NCBI RefSeq assembly: GCF_000416235.1
Contig: NZ_ATLO01000011.1
Location: 1 to 64,000 of the forward strand
DNA: 64,000 nucleotides
Direction of reading: 5' to 3'
Source: Pseudomonas sp. CFII64
Lineage (GTDB): Bacteria > Pseudomonadota > Gammaproteobacteria > Pseudomonadales > Pseudomonadaceae
Shown here: piece by piece, positions 9,360-17,171 of the stretch
How positions within the stretch are numbered: the first letter of the stretch is position 1
Layout of the letters: every line of letters begins with the position of its first letter
Notes under the pieces: generated by a model
Seen by the model: only the letters and a program-made list of their open reading frames with translations
Told to the model about the DNA's origin: nothing
Database searches by the model: none
Position numbers and translations under genes: made by a program

Positions 9360-10427
9360 TCATGCCTCGCAGCGCCAACCGCGACTCGTCGGCAATTGGT
9401 CCCTGTCCAGCTGCTGCTGATAGCGCTGCAGATCGTCGGTATTTTGCGTGTACACATTGTCGATCTGGCTGATAGCGCCCAAACCCAGTCCGATATGGTC
9501 GCAATAGCCGTAACGGGTAAATCCCTCACAAGTGCGCCGCAATCGGCCGCGCTCCTGAGCAATCGCCAGATCGTCATCGTGCCGGACAAACTGCCCCAGG
9601 CCGATGTAGTGATAACCGGCACCGATCAGCAGGGTAAAACAGATGCGGCGCATGGCGCCTTTATCGTCCTGGCTGCACGCCGCGCGGATGTTGTCTGCGG
9701 CCATTGGCCGATAGCGTAGCGGTGGCCGGGCATAATCAAACACCAGCAGCCGGTCCGGCTCCAGCTCGATGAGGGTTGCCAGTTTCAGCGCAAAACTTTC
9801 GGGGGTCTGCCAGGCATGGCCATAACCCAGATCTACATTGATAGAGCGATAGCCAAAGGTGCGAGCGGCATCGACCAGCGAATGGATGGGCGCCGGATTC
9901 TGGTAGCAAGCCCCCGACATCTCACTGTCGACACCGATATCCGGAACGCCGATGCTGACCCGGTTGAAGCCCAGGTCACGCAGCACGCCCATGGTCGACC
10001 AATCGGTATGGTGCAGGTCCACTTCGATGCTGTTGTCACCACACTCATGGCCGAGAAAGTTGAAACGGCGACGCAGGTGGTTCATCAGCTGCCGCACAGG
10101 TGCAGTAGCCGGTGTGCCACCCCCAAGATGAAACTGCTCGACCTGCTGCTCCGACCCCAGGTGACAACTGACGAGGTTGATTTCATGCTCCAGACACTGC
10201 AGAAAACGTTCGATACCACCGTGCTCGCCGGCGCTATCGCGAGCAGGCAACTGCACATTCAGTGATAGCGGGCGGCCCCTCTTGCGACTGACGCGCAAGG
10301 CGCGAAGCAAATCCAGGGAGCCGATACCTTCATGGAATTTTTCAGTGTCGACAGGGCCGTTGGGATCGAGCACGCTTTGCTCACACCGAGCGTCAAGCGC
10401 GCCGGGATCGTGAAATAAATTGAGCAT
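9360..10427 (-). CDS. HemN-like protein lacking the radical-SAM cysteine motif
   Basis: A 355-residue paralogue of HemN. It aligns along most of its length (HLGGGTP at 100-106, then IEVD, DLGFNRVSIGV, INVDLGYG, YHYIGLGQF and CDHIGLGLGAIS), but where HemN has CxxxCxxC this protein reads LSLNVQLPARDS (54-65) with no cysteine. It also stops before the HemN C-terminal domain. It therefore should not bind the catalytic 4Fe-4S cluster and is unlikely to be a coproporphyrinogen dehydrogenase. The frame is intact, with GGAGA seven bases before the ATG and an FNR-type box 60 bp upstream, so it is probably expressed. Possible roles are haem binding, a HemN partner or regulation; none is shown here. Confidence 0.85.
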   Translation of the reverse strand: MLNLFHDPGALDARCEQSVLDPNGPVDTEKFHEGIGSLDLLRALRVSRKRGRPLSLNVQLPARDSAGEHGGIERFLQCLEHEINLVSCHLGSEQQVEQFHLGGGTPATAPVRQLMNHLRRRFNFLGHECGDNSIEVDLHHTDWSTMGVLRDLGFNRVSIGVPDIGVDSEMSGACYQNPAPIHSLVDAARTFGYRSINVDLGYGHAWQTPESFALKLATLIELEPDRLLVFDYARPPLRYRPMAADNIRAACSQDDKGAMRRICFTLLIGAGYHYIGLGQFVRHDDDLAIAQERGRLRRTCEGFTRYGYCDHIGLGLGAISQIDNVYTQNTDDLQRYQQQLDRDQLPTSRGWRCEA

Positions 10428-10486
10428 GACAGGTCTCCGAGACAGGCTGCGGACCACCAGTGTCGGGGTTGGACGGCCCATGCTCC

Positions 10487-10500
10487 TTGACTTGTATCAA
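10487..10500. promoter_or_regulatory. FNR/ANR/DNR box upstream of the hemN-like gene
   Basis: TTGAC-TTGT-ATCAA matches the ANR-type form TTGA(C/T)-N4-ATCAA. It starts 60 bp before the ATG of the HemN-like gene, almost the same distance as the box of nosR. It would drive the HemN-like gene and hemN at low oxygen. Confidence 0.85.
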
Positions 10501-10547
10501 GCATGAGCAAAGTGCTGGTTGCGCAAAGGACCAGCGGGCAAGTCCGC

Positions 10548-10991
10548 TCACCAGGTCAGATAAAACATGCCCTTGGCCAGCAGCACGATAACAATCATGT
10601 GGCAGAACAGGCTGCCATGGATGAAATGCAGGAATCGAGCTTTCATCCGGCCAGTTTTGAACAGCGCCATGGCGACCAGGAAATGCAGCAGCACGCTGGC
10701 CGCGACGACGATTTTCAGCATCAGCAATGTGCCAAACGATGACGCCATTGGTGTGGCGAGAACGGGCAAATAACGCAGCCAGACCATCCCCGACCCGGCA
10801 CCGAACAACACCAGCAGAACCCATGGAATCAAGGCGCGGGCACGTCGACCAATGCCCTGCTCGACCAGCAGCATGACCTTGACCGGCAGTTGTTTGCGGA
10901 TGCTCTCCAGGAACAGCACTTCGAAAAATACCGTGCCGATAAAAATCAGCGCGGCAAACAGATGCAAGGTGAGAAACAGCGGATAGAGCAT
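10548..10991 (-). CDS. CopD-like integral membrane protein
   Basis: A 147-residue protein with four hydrophobic segments. It begins directly in the first (MLYPLFLTLHLFAALIFIG...), with histidines in the first and last segments that could bind haem or copper. The pattern resembles the small CopD-family copper or b-haem membrane proteins. I start at 10991: the longer frame would begin inside the upstream FNR-type box at 11099-11112. Its place beside nos and hemN and the box upstream suggest a role in low-oxygen respiration or in copper or haem handling; that is inference. The family call is moderate. Confidence 0.65.
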   Translation of the reverse strand: MLYPLFLTLHLFAALIFIGTVFFEVLFLESIRKQLPVKVMLLVEQGIGRRARALIPWVLLVLFGAGSGMVWLRYLPVLATPMASSFGTLLMLKIVVAASVLLHFLVAMALFKTGRMKARFLHFIHGSLFCHMIVIVLLAKGMFYLTW

Positions 10992-11098
10992 GGGATTCTC
11001 GCTCTCGATACAGCAACAGGATTCACCCACAGTGAGAAATCCACCCCCGCGAGTTCCTGAGCGCCTCTGCAGGATACAGAGCCCGCCGATCCAGGCGT

Positions 11099-11112
11099 TT
11101 GACGCCAATCAA
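11099..11112. promoter_or_regulatory. FNR/ANR/DNR box upstream of the CopD-like gene
   Basis: TTGAC-GCCA-ATCAA matches the FNR-family consensus. It lies about 114 bp before the CopD-like start and 46 bp beyond the end of the LysR gene. With usual class II spacing, transcription would begin near 11064. Confidence 0.75.
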
Positions 11113-11157
11113 GATGACGCGCAATTCAGCGAGCCCCGAGATGAGCAGGTCAGGATT

Positions 11158-12057
11158 TCAGGGAACGAGTATTTCCTTGAGAAACTCTATGAACACATTG
11201 ATCCGACTGGAACCGCGATGATTGGGCAGATACAGCGCATTGATGCAGGTACTTGCGCTCCCGGGGTTGACCTCGTATTGCTCGAGCACGCGGGTCAGGC
11301 GGCCTTCGCCAACGTCGTCACGCACCAGCCAGTCGGCCAACAGCGTCACCCCGCCATCCGCCAACGCCGCCTCGCGCAGAATGTCGGCATTGTTGCTCTG
11401 CAGCCGACCCTGCACATTCACGCGGACGACTTCCTCATCGCGTTGGAACGTCCAGTTTTGGTGTCCGGTGCGGTAATCAAAACGCAGGCACTGATGCTCC
11501 AACAGGTCACGCGGGTGTCGGGGCAGTCCGGTACGCGCGAAGTATTCGGGACTCGCCACCACCCAACGCTGGAAATCACCCACCCGCTTGCTGACGATGT
11601 CATCACTGACGACCGATGAACCAAGACGCACTGACACATCGATTTGCTCGCTGAGCAGGTCAGTCACCTCGTCGCTCAGCGAAAGACTGATCTCCAGCCC
11701 GGGATGGCGATCAAGCAAGCGGCCCAAATGGGGAGCGATGATGCGTCGGCCGAATTCCACCGGAACGCTGGCCCGTAAACGCCCCTGGACTTCGCTGCCT
11801 CGGTCGGTAACGACGGCATCGGCTTCGTCAATTGCGTCGAGGATCGCCACTGCCTTTTCGAAATAGTTCTGGCCCGCCACTGTGACGCTCGTATTGCGCG
11901 TGGTGCGGTTAAGCAAGCTGGCGCCCAACTCGTTTTCCAGCGCCGCCACCTGCCGGGTCACTGACGAAGTGGAGATGCCAAGCTTGCGCGCCGCTGACGA
12001 ATAACCACCACAGCGCACGGTTTCGACAAACATTTTCAGCGCCAGCAACTTATCCAT
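11158..12057 (-). CDS. LysR-family transcriptional regulator
   Basis: DNA-binding regulator of 299 residues, the usual LysR length, with an N-terminal winged helix (LALKMFVETVRCGGYSSAARKLGISTSSVTRQVAALE) and a C-terminal substrate-binding domain. I chose the start at 12057 (MDKLLALK) because it matches the family's N terminus. It is last in line after a flavin monooxygenase, an old yellow enzyme and a DsbA-like gene, and is the best candidate regulator of the divergent clusters at 12161-19423. The inducer is unknown. Confidence 0.9.
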   Translation of the reverse strand: MDKLLALKMFVETVRCGGYSSAARKLGISTSSVTRQVAALENELGASLLNRTTRNTSVTVAGQNYFEKAVAILDAIDEADAVVTDRGSEVQGRLRASVPVEFGRRIIAPHLGRLLDRHPGLEISLSLSDEVTDLLSEQIDVSVRLGSSVVSDDIVSKRVGDFQRWVVASPEYFARTGLPRHPRDLLEHQCLRFDYRTGHQNWTFQRDEEVVRVNVQGRLQSNNADILREAALADGGVTLLADWLVRDDVGEGRLTRVLEQYEVNPGSASTCINALYLPNHRGSSRINVFIEFLKEILVP

Positions 12058-12160
12058 AGACGGAGTCCGAGATTGAAACGTAAAGATAACCACTGTGCAT
12101 TGCCAGCCATCGGCAGTCTTGCATGGATGTGCTCACCGGTTGTGGGTGTGACCTGGAAAA

Positions 12161-13303
12161 TCAGGATCGGGGGATGCCCATGATCCGGTTGCCCATACTG
12201 ACACCCCATTCGCCCATGCGCTTGCCCTCGCCAAGTTGCTGTTGCTCCCAAACCAACAGTGCTTTGTCGATGTCGCCAATGTCGTCGATCGCCTGAGCCA
12301 GGCACAGCGCGTTCCTGGCCGCCTTGGCCGTGCTTCCGGCTGTGTGTGGGCGCGGCACAAAGGCAGCGTCGCCCGTCAACAGCACGCGGCCAAACACCAT
12401 CTGCGGGACTTCGAGATCAAGGATCGCCTGCACAAAAATATCCCGGGTCTGCCGAATCAATTCACGAAAAGCCGGGTTGGCATGCTGTTCACCCATTTCC
12501 CGTATATAAGCATCCTGCTCAGGTGCCAAGATCCCCGGTGGAATGGAGTGGTTACGCCGGCGGCCATTATTATCAGTGAGCACGGCATTCAGCTCCGGTC
12601 CTTGAGCAGCTTTCAGATACCAGACCCAGTTGAACCGTCGCTCACCAGGATTAATCGAGCCATTCAAGCCTGGCACCATGTACTCCAGCATCAACGATTC
12701 AGGTTCCTGCTGAAACACAAAGTTCTCGTAAAGCTGCGCTTTGGCGAAGTCTGGAAGACTGGCTTCATCGGTCAGTCCACGCCAGGCCACATACCCCGAA
12801 TAGGTATGTGCCGTCCCAGGCAACATCACACTTCGCACAGTTGAACCTGCGCCATCGGCGCCAATCAGCAGGTCCCCATCGGCGCTGCTGCCATCTTCAA
12901 AAATCGCCGTCACCCGTTGCTCACTTTGAGTCAGGTCTACCAGGGTCTTACCCCGGTGATAATGCTCGGCAGGGAATGCAGAGAATAATGCGTTGTACAG
13001 TGTGTTCCAGGATGTCTGAGTTTGTGGCATCGGCTCTTTATTGACGACGGAACCCGCTTGATCCAGATACAGACGATCATGTGAGCGGACCCCGAGCGCG
13101 CTAACAGGTTTGATACCTGCATAGCGAAGATGATGCAAGACATCCGCTTGCAGCACGATGCCACCGCCTCGACTATCCAGTGCGGCGGGGGATCGCTCGA
13201 AAACTTCGACTTGCCAGCGGATTGCACGCAAGGCCGTGGCGACGAATAAACCACCCAGCGAGCCTCCGATGACCAAGGCCTTCGGAATATCTGGACTCTT
13301 CAT
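12161..13303 (-). CDS. FAD-dependent aromatic-ring-type monooxygenase
   Basis: Flavoprotein monooxygenase of 380 residues. Residues 9-35 form the FAD-binding Rossmann fold (VIGGSLGGLFVATAL), and the second FAD motif GDAAFVPRPHTAGST is near residue 320. That PHTAG version is typical of the 2,6-dihydroxypyridine 3-monooxygenase branch rather than of p-hydroxybenzoate hydroxylase. An NAD(P)H-dependent hydroxylation of an N-heteroaromatic ring is therefore possible, which fits the neighbouring molybdenum hydroxylase, but the substrate is not known. Confidence 0.8.
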   Translation of the reverse strand: MKSPDIPKALVIGGSLGGLFVATALRAIRWQVEVFERSPAALDSRGGGIVLQADVLHHLRYAGIKPVSALGVRSHDRLYLDQAGSVVNKEPMPQTQTSWNTLYNALFSAFPAEHYHRGKTLVDLTQSEQRVTAIFEDGSSADGDLLIGADGAGSTVRSVMLPGTAHTYSGYVAWRGLTDEASLPDFAKAQLYENFVFQQEPESLMLEYMVPGLNGSINPGERRFNWVWYLKAAQGPELNAVLTDNNGRRRNHSIPPGILAPEQDAYIREMGEQHANPAFRELIRQTRDIFVQAILDLEVPQMVFGRVLLTGDAAFVPRPHTAGSTAKAARNALCLAQAIDDIGDIDKALLVWEQQQLGEGKRMGEWGVSMGNRIMGIPRS

Positions 13304-13357
13304 AACCTTCTCCCCGTAAAGTCCGGATGCCCCATGGCATCTGGATGTGTCGCTGCG

Positions 13358-14470
13358 TTATGCCAGCACCGGATAATCGGTATACCCCTTGGCGTCGCCG
13401 CCAAAAAAGCTGTTGCCATCAGCCAGGTTGAGTTCGGTACGACCACGCAAGCGAGCAGGCAAATCGGGGTTGGCAATGAACGGGCGCCCAAAAGCGATGA
13501 GGTCGGCACGACCCTGCGCGATTGCCTGTTCTGCGGTTTCGCCGGTGTAACCACCCGCCAGCATCAGTACGCCGTGAAAGTCAGTGCGCAACTGTTTGAT
13601 GATGGCGTCCCAGCGTGGATCGTTACTGTGGTCGAGCACTGTGCCAACCATCATGGGTTCTACCAGGTGCAGGTAAGCGAGATTCCAGCTATTGAGCCGG
13701 GAAGCAATGTAGCCAAAGGTATGTTCTGGCGTGTCATCGCCCATCCCCATAAAACGCCCCATCGGTGTCAGGCGCACCGCAACGCGTTCGGCACCTATTT
13801 CTGCGGTCACGGCTTGCACGACTTCAAGCAGTAACCGCGCACGGTTTTCGATACTTCCACCGTAGCGATCACTGCGCTGATTACTGGCGCTGTTGATAAA
13901 TTGGTCAAGCAGATAGCCATTACCCGCGTGAATTTCCACACCGTCCATACCCGCCAGAAGCGCATTGCGCGCGGCCCTGCGGAAGTCTGCAACAATCGCT
14001 TCAATCCCCGGAATGTCCAGTTCCTGAGGGACCGGTACATCGCCCCAGACGCCCTCACCTTGTTCATTCAGGATGAAGGTCTTGCCGGGCACCGGCTGCG
14101 CGGTCGGTGCCACTGGCAAGCCGCCGTTGGGTTGGAACACCGGGTGCGACACCCGCCCCACATGCCAAAGCTGCAGGAAAATGTGTCCGCCTTCAGCGTG
14201 CACGGCCGCGCTGACAGCCTTCCAGCCCTGAATCTGCTCGTCGCTATGGATGCCGGGCGTCCAGGCGTAACCCTGGCCCTGCTGCGAAATCTGCGCAGCC
14301 TCGGTAATGATCAACGCGGCACTGGCGCGCTGACGGTAGTATTCAACGTTCAGCGCTGTCGGTACGTTGCCCGGCTGGCCCGCACGTGAGCGGGTCAGAG
14401 GGGCCATGGCGACGCGGTGATCAAGGGTGAGTTCGCCGAGTTTGATCGGGCTGAACAAGTGATGAGTCAT
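13358..14470 (-). CDS. Old yellow enzyme family alkene reductase
   Basis: FMN-dependent NAD(P)H oxidoreductase of 370 residues that reduces activated C=C bonds or nitro and quinone groups. Typical family signatures are present: the N terminus LFSPIKLGELTLDHRVAMAPLTR, the substrate-binding His/Asn pair in EIHAGNGYL, the phosphate loop sequence RYGGSIENR and a C-terminal FGRPFIANPDLP. It lies 54 bp before the monooxygenase and 36 bp after the DsbA-like gene, in the same direction. Xenobiotic reductase (NemA/XenA-like) would be an equally good name. Confidence 0.9.
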   Translation of the reverse strand: MTHHLFSPIKLGELTLDHRVAMAPLTRSRAGQPGNVPTALNVEYYRQRASAALIITEAAQISQQGQGYAWTPGIHSDEQIQGWKAVSAAVHAEGGHIFLQLWHVGRVSHPVFQPNGGLPVAPTAQPVPGKTFILNEQGEGVWGDVPVPQELDIPGIEAIVADFRRAARNALLAGMDGVEIHAGNGYLLDQFINSASNQRSDRYGGSIENRARLLLEVVQAVTAEIGAERVAVRLTPMGRFMGMGDDTPEHTFGYIASRLNSWNLAYLHLVEPMMVGTVLDHSNDPRWDAIIKQLRTDFHGVLMLAGGYTGETAEQAIAQGRADLIAFGRPFIANPDLPARLRGRTELNLADGNSFFGGDAKGYTDYPVLA

Positions 14471-14506
14471 GATGATTTCCTGAACGAATAGCGATTGAAA
14501 AGCGGC

Positions 14507-15151
14507 TTAAGCTGCCTGGCTTCGTTTTAGTATCTGGACAATTATTCCGGTGGGCTGGGCACCGCTGATCACGTCATCCGCAATCTGAATACTCGGTACC
14601 GAGCGCACACCGGATGCCTTGGCTCTGGCTTCGAGTTTCAGGACTTCAGCAGTGCCTTCATCGGTATTGAGAAAGTCGACAATGGCCTCTCGGTCCCGGC
14701 CGATTTCAGCAGCGATATCGGCCAGCACATTGAGGTCGCCGATATCCCGCCCGTCCCCGAAGTACCCCTTGAAAATGGCCTTGACCAGCAAGCAAGCGTC
14801 TCTACCCGTCTGTTGCTCCCGCCATACCAAACGATGCGCTGCCAGGGTGTTGGGGGTTTTTTCGACTCGCTTGTAATCGAATTCAAGACCGACTGCCTTA
14901 CCGGCGTGAGCGACCTGGGCGTCCATGGCCTGGCTACGTGCCCAACTGCCGAACTTGCCAGAGCGATAGGCTTTACGGTCCATGCCGCTAATCGGCATGT
15001 CCGGATTCAATTGATAAGGCAGGAAAGTCATTTGGCGGTCAGTTGAAAAACCCGAGGCGGCAAGCGCGCGTTCGAGATTTTCTTCCCCGATCCAGCACCA
15101 TGGGCAGATGAAGTCGTAGGTCACCTGTATATCGGTTGAGTGCAAACTCAT
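14507..15151 (-). CDS. DsbA family (FrnE-like) oxidoreductase
   Basis: Cytoplasmic thioredoxin-fold protein of 214 residues without a signal peptide. The redox motif CPWC lies near the N terminus (YDFICPWCWIG), and the C-terminal part carries the conserved cis-proline loop (GVRSVPSIQI). FrnE-type relatives act as disulfide isomerases or in polyketide and aromatic metabolism. I place the start at 15151, where GGAG stands eight bases upstream; the longer frame covers the divergent promoter region. It is the first gene of the minus-strand set and faces the cytochrome c gene across 284 bp. Confidence 0.88.
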   Translation of the reverse strand: MSLHSTDIQVTYDFICPWCWIGEENLERALAASGFSTDRQMTFLPYQLNPDMPISGMDRKAYRSGKFGSWARSQAMDAQVAHAGKAVGLEFDYKRVEKTPNTLAAHRLVWREQQTGRDACLLVKAIFKGYFGDGRDIGDLNVLADIAAEIGRDREAIVDFLNTDEGTAEVLKLEARAKASGVRSVPSIQIADDVISGAQPTGIIVQILKRSQAA

Positions 15152-15221
15152 GACGGTCTCCGTTGTGGAATATTCACACTTCCACGTTAGGTCTTCGGGC
15201 TCCATCAGAGAATCCGCTGGC

Positions 15222-15314
15222 GGCGCAACGTTGTTTTTCGCGAAACGCAACGACAAGGCGATCACTGCGCCGGCGGACCGCGTCGTTGCACCCGGCGCAA
15301 TATAGCGTTGCGCC
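15222..15314. promoter_or_regulatory. Repeated GGCGCAA half-sites in the divergent promoter
   Basis: The gap 15152-15435 carries GGCGCAA at 15222-15228 and 15294-15300 and its inverse TTGCGCC at 15308-15314. The last two form a 7-7-7 inverted repeat. Such a set is what one expects for a LysR-type regulator, and the nearby LysR gene at 11158-12057 is the natural candidate. No binding is shown; this rests on the repeats and their position. Confidence 0.45.
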
Positions 15315-15435
15315 TTGATGGGGTACTCCCTCACAACCGCCCTCTCTAAGCTCACTCCACAGGAAAATCGCCGTAAGCCAATTGCTCGCGGCGGATTGAA
15401 AAATCTGTCGTTAACGCAGCTCGAGAGGTAAGGCG

Positions 15436-16710
15436 ATGAAGCGCAAGACGATCATCGGTGCCGTACTGGCGATGGGTGTCGTGGGAATAGGGTTCGCATT
15501 CTGGATGATGTGGAGGCCGGAAATTGCCGCTGTCAGCCAGCCTCAGAGTGCGGGCCGCGATACCCTGGACAGAGGCCGACAGATTGTCGAAGCGGGAGAC
15601 TGCGCGGTCTGCCACACGCGGCCAGGGGGCGCGTATATGGCGGGCGGCTTACCGCTGAAAACGCCGTTCGGAACGCTCTTCACCACCAATATCACCCCGG
15701 ACCGGGATACCGGTATCGGTGCATGGTCGCTGGAAGCGTTTGAACGGGCCATGCGTCAAGGCATCGCGCGAGACGGGCATTTTCTCTATCCCGCCTTCCC
15801 CTACGTGCATTACCGAAAGATGGGCGATGCCGATATCGCGGATGCCTATGCCTTCCTGATGAGCGTGGACCCGGTCAACTACACCGCACCTGAAAACCAT
15901 ATGGTGTTCCCCATGAATTTCCGTGCGCTGGTGTCTTTCTGGAACCTGCTGTTCCTGCATGGGGATCCGCTGGAACCACTGCCCAACCGCTCGGCGCAAT
16001 GGAACCGCGGACGCTATCTGGTCGAGGGCCCCGGACACTGCTCATCCTGCCATTCGCCTCTGAACCTGATTGGCGGGGAAAAAAGCAGCGAACTGTTTAC
16101 TGGCGGTATCGTGGACGGCTGGACGGCCCCTGCCCTGCGCGGAATGACCGATGCGCAACAGCCTTGGAATGAAAGCCAGTTGGTCGCCTATCTGACGGGT
16201 GAGGTCGCTGCAGAACACGGCGCAGCGGCAGGCCCGATGTTGCCGGTCAGCCTGAGCATCGCGCAGTTGCCGGCGCAAGACGCCCAAGCCATTGCGCACT
16301 ACATTCTTGACCTCAAGAAAACCTCATCGGATGCGAAACCGCCGCCCTGCGCCCCTGAGCCCAGGCGCACGGAAAAGGCACTTCTGGGCGCCTCGTTGTT
16401 CGACGGAGCATGCGCGAGCTGCCACGGCAGCGCCGCACCCATGCGGGCCATTGAAGCAAGGCCTGCTCTGGCCAATACCTCGGCGGTGACAGCGGACTCG
16501 CCGCGTAATTTGATCAAGACCATCGTGCAGGGCATTCCGATGTCCACCGCCGCACCCAGCCACTACATGCCTGCCTTCGCCGATAGCCTGGACGATGCCC
16601 ACGTAGCCGCGATTGCCGAATATTTGCGCAACGAGAGCTGTGGCAACAGACCCTGGACGGACCTGGACAAGACAATCAAGAGCATTCGGGCTCAGGAGCA
16701 ACAACCGTGA
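15436..16710 (+). CDS. Tri-haem c-type cytochrome subunit
   Basis: Membrane-anchored cytochrome of 424 residues that should pass electrons from a periplasmic dehydrogenase to the respiratory chain. It has an N-terminal hydrophobic anchor and three CxxCH haem sites (CAVCH, CSSCH, CASCH), the layout of cytochrome subunits of gluconate or aldehyde dehydrogenases and of nicotinate/isoquinoline oxidoreductases. AGGTAAGG lies just upstream of the ATG. Its stop overlaps the start of the 2Fe-2S subunit by four bases, so all three subunits are probably made together. Confidence 0.92.
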   Translation: MKRKTIIGAVLAMGVVGIGFAFWMMWRPEIAAVSQPQSAGRDTLDRGRQIVEAGDCAVCHTRPGGAYMAGGLPLKTPFGTLFTTNITPDRDTGIGAWSLEAFERAMRQGIARDGHFLYPAFPYVHYRKMGDADIADAYAFLMSVDPVNYTAPENHMVFPMNFRALVSFWNLLFLHGDPLEPLPNRSAQWNRGRYLVEGPGHCSSCHSPLNLIGGEKSSELFTGGIVDGWTAPALRGMTDAQQPWNESQLVAYLTGEVAAEHGAAAGPMLPVSLSIAQLPAQDAQAIAHYILDLKKTSSDAKPPPCAPEPRRTEKALLGASLFDGACASCHGSAAPMRAIEARPALANTSAVTADSPRNLIKTIVQGIPMSTAAPSHYMPAFADSLDDAHVAAIAEYLRNESCGNRPWTDLDKTIKSIRAQEQQP

Positions 16711-17171
16711 TCACACTCGACATAAACGGCAAGACTCATGAGCTGGACATCCCGCAGGACATGCCGCTGCTATATGCCTTGCGCAATCAGGTGGGGCTCA
16801 ATGGCGCCAAGTACGGCTGCGGTTTGGGTCAATGCGGTGCTTGCACGGTTTTAGTGAACGACAAACCGGTATTTTCATGCCTGACACCGTGCGGTGCGCT
16901 GGAGGGCAAATCAGTGCGTACGGTGGAGAGCCTGGGCAGCGCCGATCAACCGGGGCCGTTGCAAAAAGCCTTTATCGACGAACAGGCGGCGCAGTGCGGT
17001 TATTGCATCGCGGGGATGATCGTACGGGCGCAGGCTTTGTTGGAGGCCAACCCTCATCCGGATGATGAAACGATCCGGCGCCACATGGCGCCCAACTTGT
17101 GCCGTTGCGGCACTCATGTGCGGATCCTCGCTGCTATCAAGTCGGTCATCGCGCAAGGGGCCAAGGTATGA
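16707..17171 (+). CDS. 2Fe-2S subunit of a molybdenum hydroxylase
   Basis: Small electron-transfer subunit (154 residues) of the xanthine dehydrogenase superfamily. The plant-type 2Fe-2S site is CGLGQCGAC plus a later Cys (about 38-60), and the second site is QCGYC...CRC (about 98-135). There is no separate FAD subunit nearby, which is typical of nicotinate dehydrogenase (NicA) and isoquinoline 1-oxidoreductase (IorA) enzymes that use cytochrome c instead. It overlaps both neighbours by four bases. Confidence 0.93.
   Translation: MITLDINGKTHELDIPQDMPLLYALRNQVGLNGAKYGCGLGQCGACTVLVNDKPVFSCLTPCGALEGKSVRTVESLGSADQPGPLQKAFIDEQAAQCGYCIAGMIVRAQALLEANPHPDDETIRRHMAPNLCRCGTHVRILAAIKSVIAQGAKV

Noticed and set aside
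10992..11108. N-terminal extension of the CopD-like protein
   Set aside because: It would begin within the FNR-type box at 11099-11112, and the residues do not look like a membrane or signal segment.
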